Assembly: GCA_028023455.1 (NCBI GenBank)
Contig: JAQFVV010013087.1
Location: forward strand, 124,001-188,000
Source of the DNA: Epiperipatus broadwayi
Taxonomy: Eukaryota > Onychophora > Udeonychophora > Euonychophora > Peripatidae
Direction of reading: 5' to 3'
Length of the DNA stretch: 64,000 nucleotides
The notes under the pieces were generated by a model. That model was not told where the DNA came from, ran no database searches, and saw only the letters and a list, made by a program, of their open reading frames with translations. The translations under genes and the position numbers were made by a program. Shown here one piece after another: positions 28,250 to 40,930 of the stretch (positions within the stretch are counted from its first letter, which is position 1; each line of letters opens with the position of its first letter).

Positions 28250-28625
28250 CAGAGTGCAATTTTAATTTTAGAGCATTAAAACTAGACGATGAAGCAAAAG
28301 ATAAAAATAATACGAAAAAGTTTGCAGTGCTGTCATTGTGGCAAAGAGAACTCAAATATAAGGTCATGCTTCTGGATGGAAAACAAAATCTAACACCCCC
28401 TTTTCTAGGGAGGTGCTTAGAGAAAAGTGGATAGGCATGGCGTGGTCCAGACTTTTACTGGTATAACCACCATGAGAGACCTTGCATAGCCAGTGCCAAA
28501 CTTATGGCAATCACTGCCAGAGGCATTTTATACAAAATAAATTGTCCAGGAATGATTCACTATCCTCAGAAAAAGGCTTGTGGAGAAATCTATGGGTTCA
28601 AACTTGTCACAGCCCCCAGATTAAG
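28249..28625. other. Unidentified less AT-rich segment between (TA)n arrays
   Basis: About 375 bp with noticeably higher GC than its surroundings. A short plus-strand frame from 28504 (MAITARGILYKINCPGMI) is open up to the next TA array but I recognise no domain. It could be an old repeat fragment. Confidence 0.35.
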
Positions 28626-28660
28626 AAGCATATATATATATATATATATATATATATGCT

Positions 28661-28700
<40 letters not shown>
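28626..28700. repeat. Palindromic (TA)n arrays
   Basis: AAGC-(TA)n-GCTT is a perfect palindrome at 28626-28661; a second TA run follows to about 28699. Confidence 0.9.
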
Positions 28701-28701
<1 letters not shown>

Positions 28702-28852
28702 CATGAAGATGAGCCGAATGTCAGTAACACAGTACAAATGAAAACCAATAATGACATGAAATATGATTTACTGCTTTAAAATAAATGACCCTAGTTTGAA
28801 TACCATAATTTAGACAAATAACATGCTATGCAGTTATAATATATATATATAT

Positions 28853-30916
28853 TATAATGATCGAAAAAGAAGTGAAGATCGAATCTAACCGCAAACTATG
28901 ATATCTGCTCTACAATGCGCCATCTAGGCATTTAAACCTAGAAAAAATTATAGAGTAGGCAGATACATGCTGTTAAGATTCCACTTTATTTAAATATTCA
29001 GATCGTTAGCCCAAATCACTAGCTCAGTGGAGATGCAGAGATAAAAATCAATATCTTAATTTATATCTTGAATATAAATAAATAAAAGCCACTGCCAGAA
29101 ATTAACACATAAAAATATTTATTTACGCACATATAAAATAACATTTAAATTTTGAGGAATAAATTCAACATTTTAGATTTGTCTATTAATCTTTAGTTTT
29201 ACATTTAAGTAAATTACAACCATGAGTTTAATATTTATTTAGTGAGTCAAGGATGAATAGACTACATAGATCTGCATTTGAAAAGAAAATATTCTTCCCT
29301 GATTTAACCTTAGGCAACAAATTTTGCAATCAACCCAGTGCCAATCCATCCGATACATTTATGTATTCAATGTATCATGAAAATACGACAACACAAAATA
29401 CTATACTGTCAGGAATGTACATTTGATCAGTAAGTAGAATTAGAGAAGACATTGTCTCTCCACCAACAGGAATGTTACATCTGTTGGCAAGAAGAACAAT
29501 AAACATAAAACTCCATAGGAATGGACTGCGGTCCTTTCCCATCTTACAAACCCATCCATAGGCAAACAGAAGATGTGTGGCATATATATATATATATAAT
29601 CCTGCCTGTAGCGGATCTCATACTGCATCTACAATTACACAAATATATCCAATCCATTGATCCAATTCAACTATGAAATGAATAACCTAAGATTACCCTC
29701 CTTTAATATAACTTTACAAAACTATATAGCCATTCACACCCGACTTAAATTTAACATTTAAATACGTTTGCACAGATTATTTTTATACAATTTGTTTTAT
29801 AATGTCGAGTATAGATCGGATGCACAGATTCTACAGTCAAAAACATTCCAAATTAAACACAAATGATCAAAATACAAAGTCAATCAATAACATCAATTGC
29901 TGAGGGAATACAGGAGATCCTTTGGTGTTCATCATAAGACACCCTATGACATCGTTGACTTATATATTCACATCGACTGTGAAAAAAACACCATAATCAA
30001 CCACTAACGAATCTCTGCAACGTCTATACCCAACTTAAATGTAATGCATTTAATAATTTCTACAATAAATATTACTACAAATAATAATAATAAAATGGAA
30101 ATGATTTTAGCAAAACTTAACTATATAAATTTAAACAATCAATTATTAATTTGAAAATCAAATAAGAGTTCATTTTAAAATTTAAATTAGCTGAATCTTA
30201 AAAAAAAACATTGACGAAAGTTCTTAATTACTTTTTTTTGTTGTGAATTTGTAAAGTTCATAGCTCATTGTAGAAGAGTCTAGGTTTCTGTTTTTAATTC
30301 CCATGACGCCTCCATTGAAAGATAATGTTCTGGAGATGGCAATAGCTGGTTCAAGGTATCACAGTCTTTTCATTTTTTTTATACAGAGAGTGTGGTATGT
30401 GTGTCCTACCACATTTTTCAAACACAAAATGCTGGAACTGTCAGAAAAACTGTATTTCCCTTTTTATATTATCCACACGGATTCAATCAACAAAACGTCA
30501 CTAATCCATCACTTTCATTAGGGTCCGAGCCAAGGCTTGGTGATTCCATTGGTCAAGCTAATTTCTCTTTATTTTCTTATCTATCTTTCATCAGATCATT
30601 TTAATTATACAAGAGCCCAAGGCTAGCTTGCTTTTCAAACAATTTATAAAAAATCATTTCCATTTACAGATTACAAGAATTAATTAATACCTGTTTTTAT
30701 TTTTAAATCTTGTACTTTTTTTTATATAAAAAAGTATGTTCAAATACTTATTTATTTGTTTTTTTTTTAAAAAAAAAAATTTTTAAAGTTTGGCATCTGT
30801 GCGAATGTATATACGTTTAACAAACATTTTAATTTTAGCGTTTAGTTTTTTACTTTTATTTGCAAACTTTTAAGTTTTTATTTTAAATTAATGTAACAAC
30901 ATATTTATATATCGTT

Positions 30917-30919
<3 letters not shown>
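28853..30919 (-). mobile_element. Solo LTR, family 1, divergent subfamily
   Basis: 2.07 kb. The left end TATAATGATCG and right end ATCGTTACA correspond to family 1 termini and both abut (TA)n. Conserved blocks include the CGCCATCTAGGCATT segment (28918-28932), the GTAGGCAGATAC segment, and the stretch around 29270-29720. The middle is shortened and rearranged relative to the 4.2 and 7.2 kb LTRs. No interior or PBS. Frames such as 29440-29628 and 30303-30521 are chance openings within the LTR. Confidence 0.7.

Positions 30920-30997
<78 letters not shown>
30920..30997. repeat. (TA)n microsatellite
   Basis: Pure TA run directly at the right end of the solo LTR. Confidence 0.97.
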
Positions 30998-31000
<3 letters not shown>

Positions 31001-32728
31001 AATAACTGAAATAGTAAAATATACATTAAGATTTAGATCCCCTCCTTTTCTGCTATTTACAATAAATCAATCCCACCTTTGTTGATTTTACAATAACTGG
31101 AATATATAAGTACTGTATTTGATAGTTTAAGAGTGTGAAAAATAAAGTAAAATTTGCAATTATATAGAAACCAATTAAGCAGTCACATTTTCAGAATTGC
31201 ATAATAACATTTATAAAGTAAATAAAGTTTCAAAACGTTAATTAGCTTGAGTTCTGGGTTCTCCCTGGGTAAAATATCCAAAGTTAAACAAATATATTTT
31301 TTATACTAAAACATAAATAAAATGTTGGCTCCTAAATCAGTCTGGTGATTGTATTAATTAATAATGCATTATATTTTAAGTGGACATTAATAACCTTGAT
31401 TCATGAAGGTTAACTTAAAAGAAAAGATTTTACAAAATTTGACTCATCAGATTGCTTAAGATTGGCATATTAATAACTAAAATAGACATATAAAATCAAG
31501 TAATAAATAACTATAAAAAATGACTGCACTAACATTAAAGAAAGTTAAGAGCATATGAAAGAGAATTACATAAAATAATTTGATAGTAATTTACATATTA
31601 CAAAGAGATTTACATATTAGAAAGATATAAAGTTAAATATTACATTAGAAGAAATATTGATAGTAGAGATTGAGATTAGTTATACTAATTTTACTTGTGG
31701 CTTGAAAATTTACCTTGCACTATTTTAAGAATCCATATTTTAAAGTCTGCTCATGCATGGCGATTGGTTCATAAATAACAGCAAGCTTTTATTCAGCATT
31801 CCACAATTCTCCAGTCAGGCTTTTATTTCATTCTATGGCAGCATGATATAATGGCAGTGGATGATGACCCTCATGGATAAGTAGGTGATGACCTTTCTAT
31901 GCTTACATTTTAAACCAGCTTGGATTATGTTCACTGCAGTTCTTTCAATAGTAGATAATCTATCAGGTGATTTAAAATCAGAATTTTTATCCTCCTTCCT
32001 GGGTATTTGAAGAATGCTTTTAATTACATAGATTTAACTCAAAATCTAATCTCTGATCTAAAATCTTAAGTTTCCTTTGTTCATTGTTTTTGAAAGATGC
32101 AACTGTAAGATAATTTCCAAAATAAATTCAAATCCATTTCCAGATTAGAAATAGATTTGACAAAAATGTTTATAACAAAAGAAAATTGTTAATCTTAATT
32201 CCCATTTTATTTTAAGTAAAAACTTTAATTAAAATACCTTCCCCAGAATAAAACAATAGTGTTTCCAACCCTTTAATTATTTTTGGACAATTAACGGTTG
32301 CATCTTCCTTCCATCTTAAATTTTATAAAATACATTTTAATAAAAAAAAAGTACTTTAAAAATAAAAAGTTGAATAAATGACATATAACAAAATATATAT
32401 TTATTTGAGCTGCACCTATAATACTTTAATAAAAAAGAACTAATAATTAATAAAAAAAAAATAATAATAATTAGAAAAATGTTATTGAAACGTTAAAATT
32501 TTATAACTTAAAGGTGCATCTAAAATATATAATTAAAATGTATATACATGACAAAAAGAGTGGGATATGATATAGGGTTGAATACAGGTTAGTAGATGAA
32601 AACAGGAAGCTCAATCTTAAAGTACGATTGACTGCTTCAATACTAACAAACCCTATACACACTTAACATATGAAGATTTGTTATCTTAATAAAAACTGAG
32701 CACTGATTATATATGTGTGTGGGAGATG
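30998..32728. other. Non-coding gap
   Basis: No open frame of note, RNA or repeat boundary recognised. 31700-31960 is slightly less AT-rich. Confidence 0.5.
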
Positions 32729-32787
32729 ATAATCTGGACCAACTGATGAGTGCTGGTTTAGCATGAAATATGTGTATTGGTGATTAT
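32729..32787 (+). ncRNA. Type I hammerhead ribozyme candidate (isolated)
   Basis: All parts of a hammerhead are present in order. Outer stem I AUAAUC (32729-32734) pairs with GAUUAU (32782-32787); inner stem I CCAA (32739-32742) pairs with UUGG (32777-32780), leaving an internal loop of UGGA against U. Core CUGAUGA is at 32743-32749. Stem II is GUGCU/AGCAU (one G-U pair) with a GGUUU loop. GAAA is at 32765-32768. Stem III is a short AUA/UGU pairing with a two-base loop, and the predicted cleavage follows the triplet GUA, between 32776 and 32777. No second copy lies within the window, so it may be a single-copy retrozyme or the end of a Penelope-like element. Confidence 0.6.
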
Positions 32788-33018
32788 TTATATTTTCTAC
32801 ATGTGTGGTCTTGTGTATCAGTGTATGAGATATTGGGAATAGTTGAAGGGTGGTGGACCTTAATTCATCTATACATTATAACATACATCCACAAAAAATA
32901 ATATAAAAAATAGTTTTTTGCTTGAGAGATATAATATTTTTAGATTTATTCACTAACTTAATCACATGATTTGTAACAGAAAATGACAAATTAGAATAAA
33001 TGATTTTAAATGATGTAG

Positions 33019-33459
33019 TTAAGTCATGTAAAAGAAAACAACTTTGGTGATATTTTGAGGTATTTGAAAGGAATTGAACCTCTAATAATTTTAAATAAAT
33101 ACTATGCTTGGGATGAATATAAAATTGTCTGTGAAAATGGATTTAAACTACTTGGGTTTAAATTACATAATAAATTTGAAAATAAAATTATTTTATTTAT
33201 TAAGTGGTACTCACAAATTTGTAATGGTATGAACGTTATTTTGTCAAAAAAAAAAGATTCAGAAATACGTTTTATGGAGCTAAATATGTTAACAGAGATA
33301 ATAATGTCTTGTGATGATTATAATTTGGAATTAATTGCACCTGTTCAAAATCCCTTTGAAATGATTATTAATGATATTCATATTGCTCATGACATTATCA
33401 AGAAAATTGATTGTAATAAATTAAATGTGATACCATACAAAAATTTATGGGAACTGTAA
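33019..33459 (+). CDS. Unidentified open reading frame or exon, about 147 codons
   Basis: Open from 33019 to the stop at 33459; the first plausible initiation is not obvious (no upstream ATG in frame, only TTG at 33055; the first in-frame ATG lies further inside), so it may be an exon or a 5'-truncated gene. The translation contains WDEYKIVCENGFKLLGFKLH, IKWYSQICNGMN and IAPVQNPFEMIINDIHIAHD, and has a balanced amino-acid composition unlike the simple-repeat frames around it. I recognise no domain. It lies 230 bp after a hammerhead motif and 230 bp before an inverted-repeat element, so it could belong to an unrecognised mobile element. In this AT-rich setting an open stretch of this length is unusual but not impossible by chance. 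Confidence 0.3.
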   Translation, partial: LSHVKENNFGDILRYLKGIEPLIILNKYYAWDEYKIVCENGFKLLGFKLHNKFENKIILFIKWYSQICNGMNVILSKKKDSEIRFMELNMLTEIIMSCDDYNLELIAPVQNPFEMIINDIHIAHDIIKKIDCNKLNVIPYKNLWEL

Positions 33460-33692
33460 TATCAGATACTAAACCATGCCCATGTCTACATCATAATCAT
33501 TTTAACAATTGAAATGCCATACCAATTCATTGGCAAACTATTGCTTGATGAAAATAAAATGATTTTGCATATGGGTATCTCACATTATAATATACACAAA
33601 ATGAGTTTTAAAATTACTAATAAACTTTGTTGGTTTGCATGTAAACTGTTTATGAGTTATCACATCACAATATAAACACTATTTTTACTTAG
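33460..33692. other. Non-coding gap
   Basis: No feature seen. Confidence 0.5.
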
Positions 33693-33981
33693 CTAAACAC
33701 TATAGAAAATTAACAAAGTGTATGACACACTTTAATGAGAAGCTATAAAGATACACAGAAATTATTACACGTTTAAGCGCTTTCGAGGCCTTTTGCCTCA
33801 TATTCATAGCGGTACTGAATATGAATATGAGGCAAAAGACCTCGAAAGCACTTAGCGTGTAATAATTTCTGTGTATCTTTATAGATTCTCATTCAAGTGT
33901 GTCATATGCTTTGTTAATTTTGTATATTAAATTATCCAATGAGAAGTCTTAAAATCTTTAATATTTTCTAAACACTATAGA
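33693..33981. mobile_element. Inverted-dimer element with 14-bp target duplication
   Basis: CTAAACACTATAGA occurs at 33693-33706 and 33968-33981, bracketing 261 bp. The insert is largely an inverted repeat with arms of about 100 bp meeting near 33813. Each arm carries a hammerhead-like 3' half: stem II GAGGC/GCCUC (or close), CGAAAG, and a palindromic AGCGCU stem III, but the CUGANGA box is damaged. This resembles the inverted 3'-end insertions made by Penelope-like elements. Confidence 0.6.
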
Positions 33982-34838
33982 TAAACAAATGTTCCTGAAG
34001 GTAACATGACCTTATCATTGCCATACAATTTTAAAACACCATGAACTTCATCATATATGGCAGGAAAATAACTCAGCATCATCATGATGGATCAGACAAT
34101 AAAGTCAAGCCACTTAAAACAATATTATTTTGTTTTGCAACAGTATGACACATTTTAATACCTTTTTCCTAGGTACAAAGTGTGTTGACATCAATTCAAC
34201 ATGGGGAATGAAATGCATACCATGAAAATAATCCTCCTTCAAGATTAAACCACCTAAGCATAAAAGAATTATAAGCCTCAATATCATAATTCTCCCATTG
34301 AATAAACAATGGGAGATTATATTTTATCTACCAATGCATATTATTATTGCTACAATATTTAATAAAATTATATGTTTTTCACATTTATCAAATGGAGAGT
34401 AGCACAAATCCTCATTAAAAGAATGGCAAGATTAAATAATTCTCACATTAAAAGCTAAAAAGAAAATATTCAACTTCAAAAAATGCATATGCTAAATACT
34501 GTATGAAACCAAATATTTTTAAAAGCATAATAAACTTTGCAATAATAAGAAATACAAATGATGAATAAAAAGTAGCATAAATTCTATAATCTAAAGTGGA
34601 TATACTAAATTATAGGCAAATATAGTAAAGATATAAAATAAATGCACACCTGCTTATATGAAAAATTACATTTAATAAAATAATTGTGTCATCATAAATA
34701 AATACTATTATGCTTCTGACAAGTTATTTTGTTTGTTTATCCATAAATAGAATATCAATAAACTATTCTTATAAATGTAAAAAATATGTATCTCTATCTA
34801 GACAGGCTTAATTTAATATTAACTTTAAACTAATCAAT
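33982..34838. other. Non-coding gap
   Basis: AT-rich, no gene or repeat recognised. Confidence 0.5.
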
Positions 34839-34896
34839 ATATATATATATATATATATCATTATAAAATAATCAATATATATATATATATATATAT
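34839..34896. repeat. Tandem duplication around (TA)n
   Basis: AATCAATATATA...TATCATTATA appears twice in a row, period about 38 bp. Confidence 0.8.
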
Positions 34897-35655
34897 CATT
34901 ATACAATTACAAATATTCAGTAATGCCCTCTGTTGAAAAGTCTATATCTCAATAATAGTGAATCTCAAAATGATAACACTTTGAAGTTATATGCTAAAGG
35001 ATGTTAAATATTGAAATACAAACTAACTCAAACACAGAGCATGAAATTTTAAATAAGCAAACAATCTTAAATTTTGCTAAATAACTAACAAGTTTAGAAA
35101 CTTTTTTAAAGACAAACTAAACTTTAGATTTTAATCTTTAAATAATTCTCCCAAACTATAAATAAAAATAATGTTACCGTTAACACTAACTGAAATAATC
35201 ATATAAATATCTAAACCATTATACAATTACAAATATTCACTAACGACTTTTGTTTAAATGTCTATATCTCAATAATGGCAAATTTCAAAATGATATCATT
35301 TTGTTATTGTACGCTAATGGTAACTTTATTTTCATTTATAATTTGGGAGGGTGATTTAATGATTAAAATCACGTGTTTAGTTTGTCTTTAAAAAAGTTTG
35401 TAAACTTGTTACTTTATTAGCAAAATTTAAGTCATTTGCTTATTTAAAATTTCATGCTCTGTGTTTGAGTTAATTTGTATTTTAGTATTTAACATCCTTT
35501 AGCATACAACTTCAAAGTGGTATCATTTTCATGTTCGCTATTATTGAGATATAGACTTTTAAACAGAGGGCGTTGCTGAATATTTGTAATTGTATAAGGG
35601 TTTAGATATTTGTATGATTATTCCAGTTACTATTAACGATAACTTTATTATATAT
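34897..35655. mobile_element. Foldback (inverted repeat) element
   Basis: The left arm (about 34897-35180) and right arm (about 35330-35615) are inverted copies sharing TACAATTACAAATATTCAG at the outer edge, the TCTATATCTCAATAATAG block and the ACACAGAGCATGAAATTTTA block. A third partial copy in direct orientation lies in the middle (35206-35330). No coding capacity. A MITE or foldback transposon is the simplest reading; no clear target duplication was found. Confidence 0.6.
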
Positions 35656-37995
35656 CATAAATAATACCATAGTAATACCATAAATAACAAATATATATAT
35701 ATATCTTAATAGCATATCCAAAACTAGCATCAAATATTAAAAAATACGAACAATATTACAAAAAAATATTATTATACTTCATTTTATTCCCATAGTCTTA
35801 GTATAAATTTCTTAGTCATAAGCTGGCTGACAAGAAAAACAATAATGTTGACAGGCAAATTATTTTATGGGACAGCACATCCATATGCTTCATATTTTAT
35901 CATGGTAAAGTAAATAAAATATTTAAGAGTTCCTGGCAAATAAAAACAATGCAATAATGCTCATAAATGTTTTTCTTCATAGTTTTGGATATGTGGGTTG
36001 TAGCTTAGATAATATCTCTGTAATAACAGCAAAAAAAATTCTCAAAAGAATTATTATTTTTGTCCATTCACAATAATATATTGGATCATTTAGAAAATGA
36101 TTCATTTATTCTAAAATAATTTTAAATCTTGTTATTAATATTTTAGACTAGTATATATCCAGTGTTCCACAATAGTAATTGAAAGTTGCTATGTACTTTT
36201 TAAAATTAAATTCATGCAATACAATATTGGTAATATTTAATATTGTTTAGAGTAGATTTTTATTTTTATTTTTTATAAATGAATGCACATAATATTTTTC
36301 TTTTCTCTTTTCTTGTCCTTCCAAAAAATCATTGTTAATCTTAAAAAATTCATAATAAGTATGATAACTAGATTGTAATAAGAGATCAAAAAAATTTGAT
36401 GCTTATGATCTCTTTTTGTTCGGTTTTAAATCTGAAGACCCTTTGAACTAAGTACTTGTTTTTCAACATGGTTCCCATCTTTAATGTGAAATTCTTCTGA
36501 TTGTTAGTTTATAAATCAGAAGTTGCATTTTATGCAAGTAGTGATATTCTCTACCCCATATTTATGGATCAAAACACATATATTATCACTTAAATTCACT
36601 CCCCCCTACAAACACTGCTATGTTATTTATACTTTATCAAATAGAATTGTTGTAAAAATAAAAATAGTAAATAAACTAATTACTACTTGGTATGGGCATA
36701 CAATTAATATGTCTCCATCTGTATTTATTCATAATAACTAAACAAACCATTCAAAATTATTTTAAATCACAATAAAATATGCATTAAGGATTAATTACAA
36801 TGATTAATTTGGAGTAGTAATAATTTAAAATCTTTTTGATTATTTTATAATGATAACAAAAGAGTAAATGTTTGTACCCTTATAAATTAATAAGAACACT
36901 AATAATTTATTATTTTAATATTTTAAGTTTAAAACCTTATTTGTGGGGTTAAATGTGTAAAATTTTAAATTTTAATTGACAATAATCGAAATATATTATA
37001 TCATGGTTTGCCAAATTTGATTAAAACATTGATAAATATGATCAATAAATTTCCTTAGAGTGATAAAGAATCAGACTCTTCAAGATACGCAGAGCCTTCT
37101 GGCAGCATGGGTACAAGATTCTAACAGGCACTCTGCCAGATGAATATTTCTCCTTTCTCTTTCAACTTCTATTATCAGCATATGACAATTATTTTAACTT
37201 TCTGGTTGACAAAAACATGATTTAAGAAGGCAGATATTATAAGGTACTTTTTATTTCATCATCTATATCTAACCAGAATGCATTTGGACTTGTTTGTTTT
37301 ATTATGAGACTTCATCAATATACTAAATGTTGTTAGATCCAATTTACTTAAGACCATATTTATTATTTGTAGAATGGTATATCAAGAGATAGTATGGTGA
37401 ATGATCTGATTATTTGCAGCTAAGATTTATTTTAGTTAGCCAATGCATAATTTATGTATAAGCTTATTTAATGATGACAATGCTGCTCTTTAATATTGAG
37501 ACTTATTGGATTTTATCTGGCATCCATTAAACATATCATTTGTAATTCGTCTATGAATGTGACAACATATTAGCAATCAGTCTTCTTTTCCATGCTAATG
37601 GTATAATTTATTCTGGGTTTTAGAAATGAATCTATATATTTATTTATGAGTTCATTTTATAAAAATATATTTTAGACAAGTTTTTATATTGTGTTTATCA
37701 TTCTTTATGCTTTCATTCCTTTTTTAACCTGCACGATGTATAACTATTACATAAATTCATATTTACATGTGAAAATTATTTTTCAAATGCTTTGTCTTTC
37801 TATTTATATATTCATTTAAAAATTGATAAAGAGAGAAAAAAATCATTTTAGTTTTTCACAATATGGTTCCCATATTATTTTTTTGAAAAATAGATTTACT
37901 TGGTTTCATTTTTACTGTAAATGTCTTAACCTTTTTATTGGTATATTTGATGAATTAAATTGTATTCCACTTTTTATTTACATTGCTTAATTATA
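35656..37995. other. Non-coding stretch
   Basis: 2.3 kb of AT-rich DNA. The frame 36523-36741 has no domain signal. No repeat boundary recognised. Confidence 0.5.
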
Positions 37996-38899
37996 TATAC
38001 TATAATACTCCATATACTCCTTAAATTACACTCTACAATGCAGTTAACATATGATTTATTTTATTTCCTTTTTTACAGTTTCAACTGTCCAGCAGTCATC
38101 ATCAGAGCTACAGCATTTAAACATATACAATTAATATAAAATTAATATATATATATATATATAAAAATAAAAATAGCATTCCAAATACTCCAACTATTGT
38201 CTTAAATATGGATCTTTAATATCTCTCTAATCTAAAAACTTCTTTACCCACCCATATATTCAATTAACTTCTTTTATTTAAAATTTTTTAAAAAATTTGC
38301 TCTATTTATTTTTAACATTTATTTTTCCATATTGTTATCATTTAAATTTAAATTTACTTTTTAATTTAATTTTTTATTTTTTATTTTAATTATTTATATA
38401 TTACACATTAATCAATAACAAATAATATTAACATAATATTTTTACAATTTTACTTCCTTTTATTTTTTACTTTTAACCAATCTTACCTTTTATCTTAGTA
38501 CCCTTCTCCTATAACTCAAACAATTTCAAAAATTTCAAAAATTTATAAAATTTTAAAAATTAAATAGATAATTTTTTTTTAAAAAAATTTAAATAAAAGA
38601 AGTTAATTGAATATACGAGTGGGTAAAGAAGTTTTTAGATTATAGAGATATTAAAGAGCCATATTTAAGACAATAGTTGGAGTATTTAGAATGTTGTTTT
38701 TATTTATATATATATGTGTGTGTTGATATATGTATGAATAGATATTAATTTTATATTAATTGTATATGTTTAAATGTTGTAGCTCTGATGATGAATGCTG
38801 GACAGTTGAAACTGTAAGAAAGGAAATAAAATAAATCATATGTTAACTGCATTGTAGAGTGTAATTTAAGGAGTATATGGCGTATTATAGTATATTTGA
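37996..38899. mobile_element. Inverted-repeat element with hammerhead-like arms
   Basis: Arms of about 300 bp (37996-38300 and 38590-38899) are inverted copies around a very AT-rich 290-bp spacer. Each arm contains, reading toward its outer end, AGCUCUGAUGAUGA, then GGACAGUUGAAACUGU. CUGAUGA and GAAAC are the right hammerhead boxes, but stem I cannot be drawn, so the motif is either decayed or coincidental. Confidence 0.55.
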
Positions 38900-39189
38900 T
38901 GAAGATGAAAATATCATTAAAATGTTTTTTTCTCAAAATATGACTTATTAACATAATATATAATCTTTGAATTTAGATGTTATATGTAATGATGTACAAG
39001 ATTCAAACTCTGATTTACAATGCAGAACTTGATTTACCAAGTGAACAGAAAAAACCTTGAATTGTATATGCATATATCTTGCCATTCATAGCTTCTCTCA
39101 TAGTTTACTAACTAACCTCTGATCTTAATGACAACTATATAGATCACAGCTACCAAAAATCATATAATCCTCATGATCCAGATGAGAAC
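38900..39189. other. Non-coding gap
   Basis: Nothing recognised. Confidence 0.45.
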
Positions 39190-40930
39190 AGTGAAAACCT
39201 GTACTGATCCCTGCAGCACCAACACCCCAGACCCCCTGCTAAGAACTAGGAACCAGGCCTTGGTGTATTTTCAAAGCTCATACACTCTCTTCCAATGCCC
39301 TTACTAATCCCCACAGCATCCAGATACTGTCCAAAACCCAGGCATGTGGATACCTTCCAAGCACCAGATCCTGCCATTCAGATGTCAGAGATAAGTGATA
39401 CAGCAGCCCCGATTTTAAGTTTAAACCATAGTAGAACTCTCTGGCTTGAGTCACCCAAGCATGGGTTTTTCTCATCTTCACAGCCAAGACAAGCAATGCT
39501 ACAACACTAATCAAAAATATAAATCGAACATGCTTACATCATATGCCATCTACAGATTATCACATAGACTAATAACCAATCTATGAATCACATAGAGAAC
39601 AAAGTGATTAAAACCACAATACATCACATCATCTCCACTGCCCCAAAGATGAGAAAAATGAAACCCATACTAATCCCCATAGCACTCACATCCCCGCCCC
39701 CCGTAAAAACCAGAGTTCAGGCATAAAGAATCCTCACAAGTTTTAGGCTCTCTCATCTGAAGCCCATACTAGAAATCATTACACCCACATTCCAGTCCCC
39801 TTCCAAAACCAGGAAGAAATCCCTGGGAACTTTCCAAGCAACAGACCCAGTCCTCAAGACTGCAAAGATGAGTGACACAGTAGCGCCAATCCAATGTCCA
39901 AATCACAGTTGAACTCTTTGTGTACTTTAGTTTTGTCCATCATGTTTCATCTTCCAGAAAACTTATAAAAAACTAGAAGCCTTAATACATGAGGTCCTTA
40001 ACTACTGATAAATATCAAATGATAAAACTAGAAGCACAATCCATATGATGAGGTACAACTGTTAACAATCCAATGTCATAATAATTGCTAAATTTAAAAT
40101 CACAGTGCAAATCTCCAGGATTTCCAATGCCTTGCATAAAAAAATCTATCATTACTTTCCAAAATCAAGAACTTTAATGTATATGTAGTAACCAGATGCT
40201 TGCATTATATGTTATACCACAATATAATTCTAGATCTATTGAGCAATTAAAGATGTACATAGAGTAATGTATCCATTAAAATCACATATTGAATAGTGTT
40301 CATCATGTTTCAGCACACTGATAACATATAAAAATCAGAAGCATTAATCCATATAGTCAAATGTTAAAATTATCAATTTGTACAGTTCAACATTCAAGAT
40401 AGAAAAACGTTTAATATAGAATGTAAGGTTGAATAATCAAGCAACACCTGAAATCAAATGTTCAGATACAGTCTAAAACAATTCACTATAGTAGAAAAGA
40501 ATCTTTTTCACAAGTCAAATCTCAGGTCTAAAATGCAAGCACAAAACTGCAATGAATAACGTTGTCATTTTAAACAAATGAATGAGCCATCCAAATCTGG
40601 TTCATTTTAAGAGACATAATCAGTGATCAAGCATCAAATGCATGGATAAAAGATAAAGCAACACTTGAAATAAATAATCAGGTACAATGAGAAACAATTT
40701 ACTATTGTGGAAAAAATCTTTCTTTAAAAGTAAAATCCCAGGTTTAAAAAGCAAGCATTAAAGTCTAAATGAATAACGTTACTATGGCTAACAAATAAAT
40801 GAGCTATCCAATTCTGTTAACGAACCCCAGAGCACCTTTCCCCAGTTCCACCCCATATAAAAACTATGATTCAGGCCCTCAGGGATTCTCCCAACAATCA
40901 GACACTCTCACCCATACAGCAAAGCTGCTT
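39190..40930. repeat. Decayed, less AT-rich tandem repeat region
   Basis: Two layers of repetition. A block starting TACTRATCCC at 39202 recurs after about 100 bp, and the pair recurs about 466 bp later (39669 and 39769), including TCCAAGCA, GATRAGTGAYACAG and GAACTCT blocks. Further on, CAAGCAACACCTGAAAT to AATGAATAACGTT recurs with a period of about 217 bp (40551 and 40768). Divergence is high, so the array is old. The overlapping frames 39278-39514 and 39295-39510 are by-products of the lower stop-codon density here. Confidence 0.55.

Noticed and set aside
28504-28625. Protein-coding exon in the less AT-rich segment
   Set aside because: Short, no domain, runs into a TA repeat; not enough support.
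30575-30610. CTGATGA on the minus strand near 30590 as a hammerhead
   Set aside because: GAAAA follows but no stem II or stem I can be formed.
31440-31460. CTGATGA on the minus strand near 31445 as a hammerhead
   Set aside because: No GAAA box follows.
36523-36741. 72-codon open frame
   Set aside because: No domain, no splice or repeat context; the length is expected by chance.
38080-38125. Full hammerhead in the arms of the 38-kb inverted repeat
   Set aside because: Core boxes are present but the flanks do not pair as stem I in either arm; kept only as a hammerhead-like remnant.
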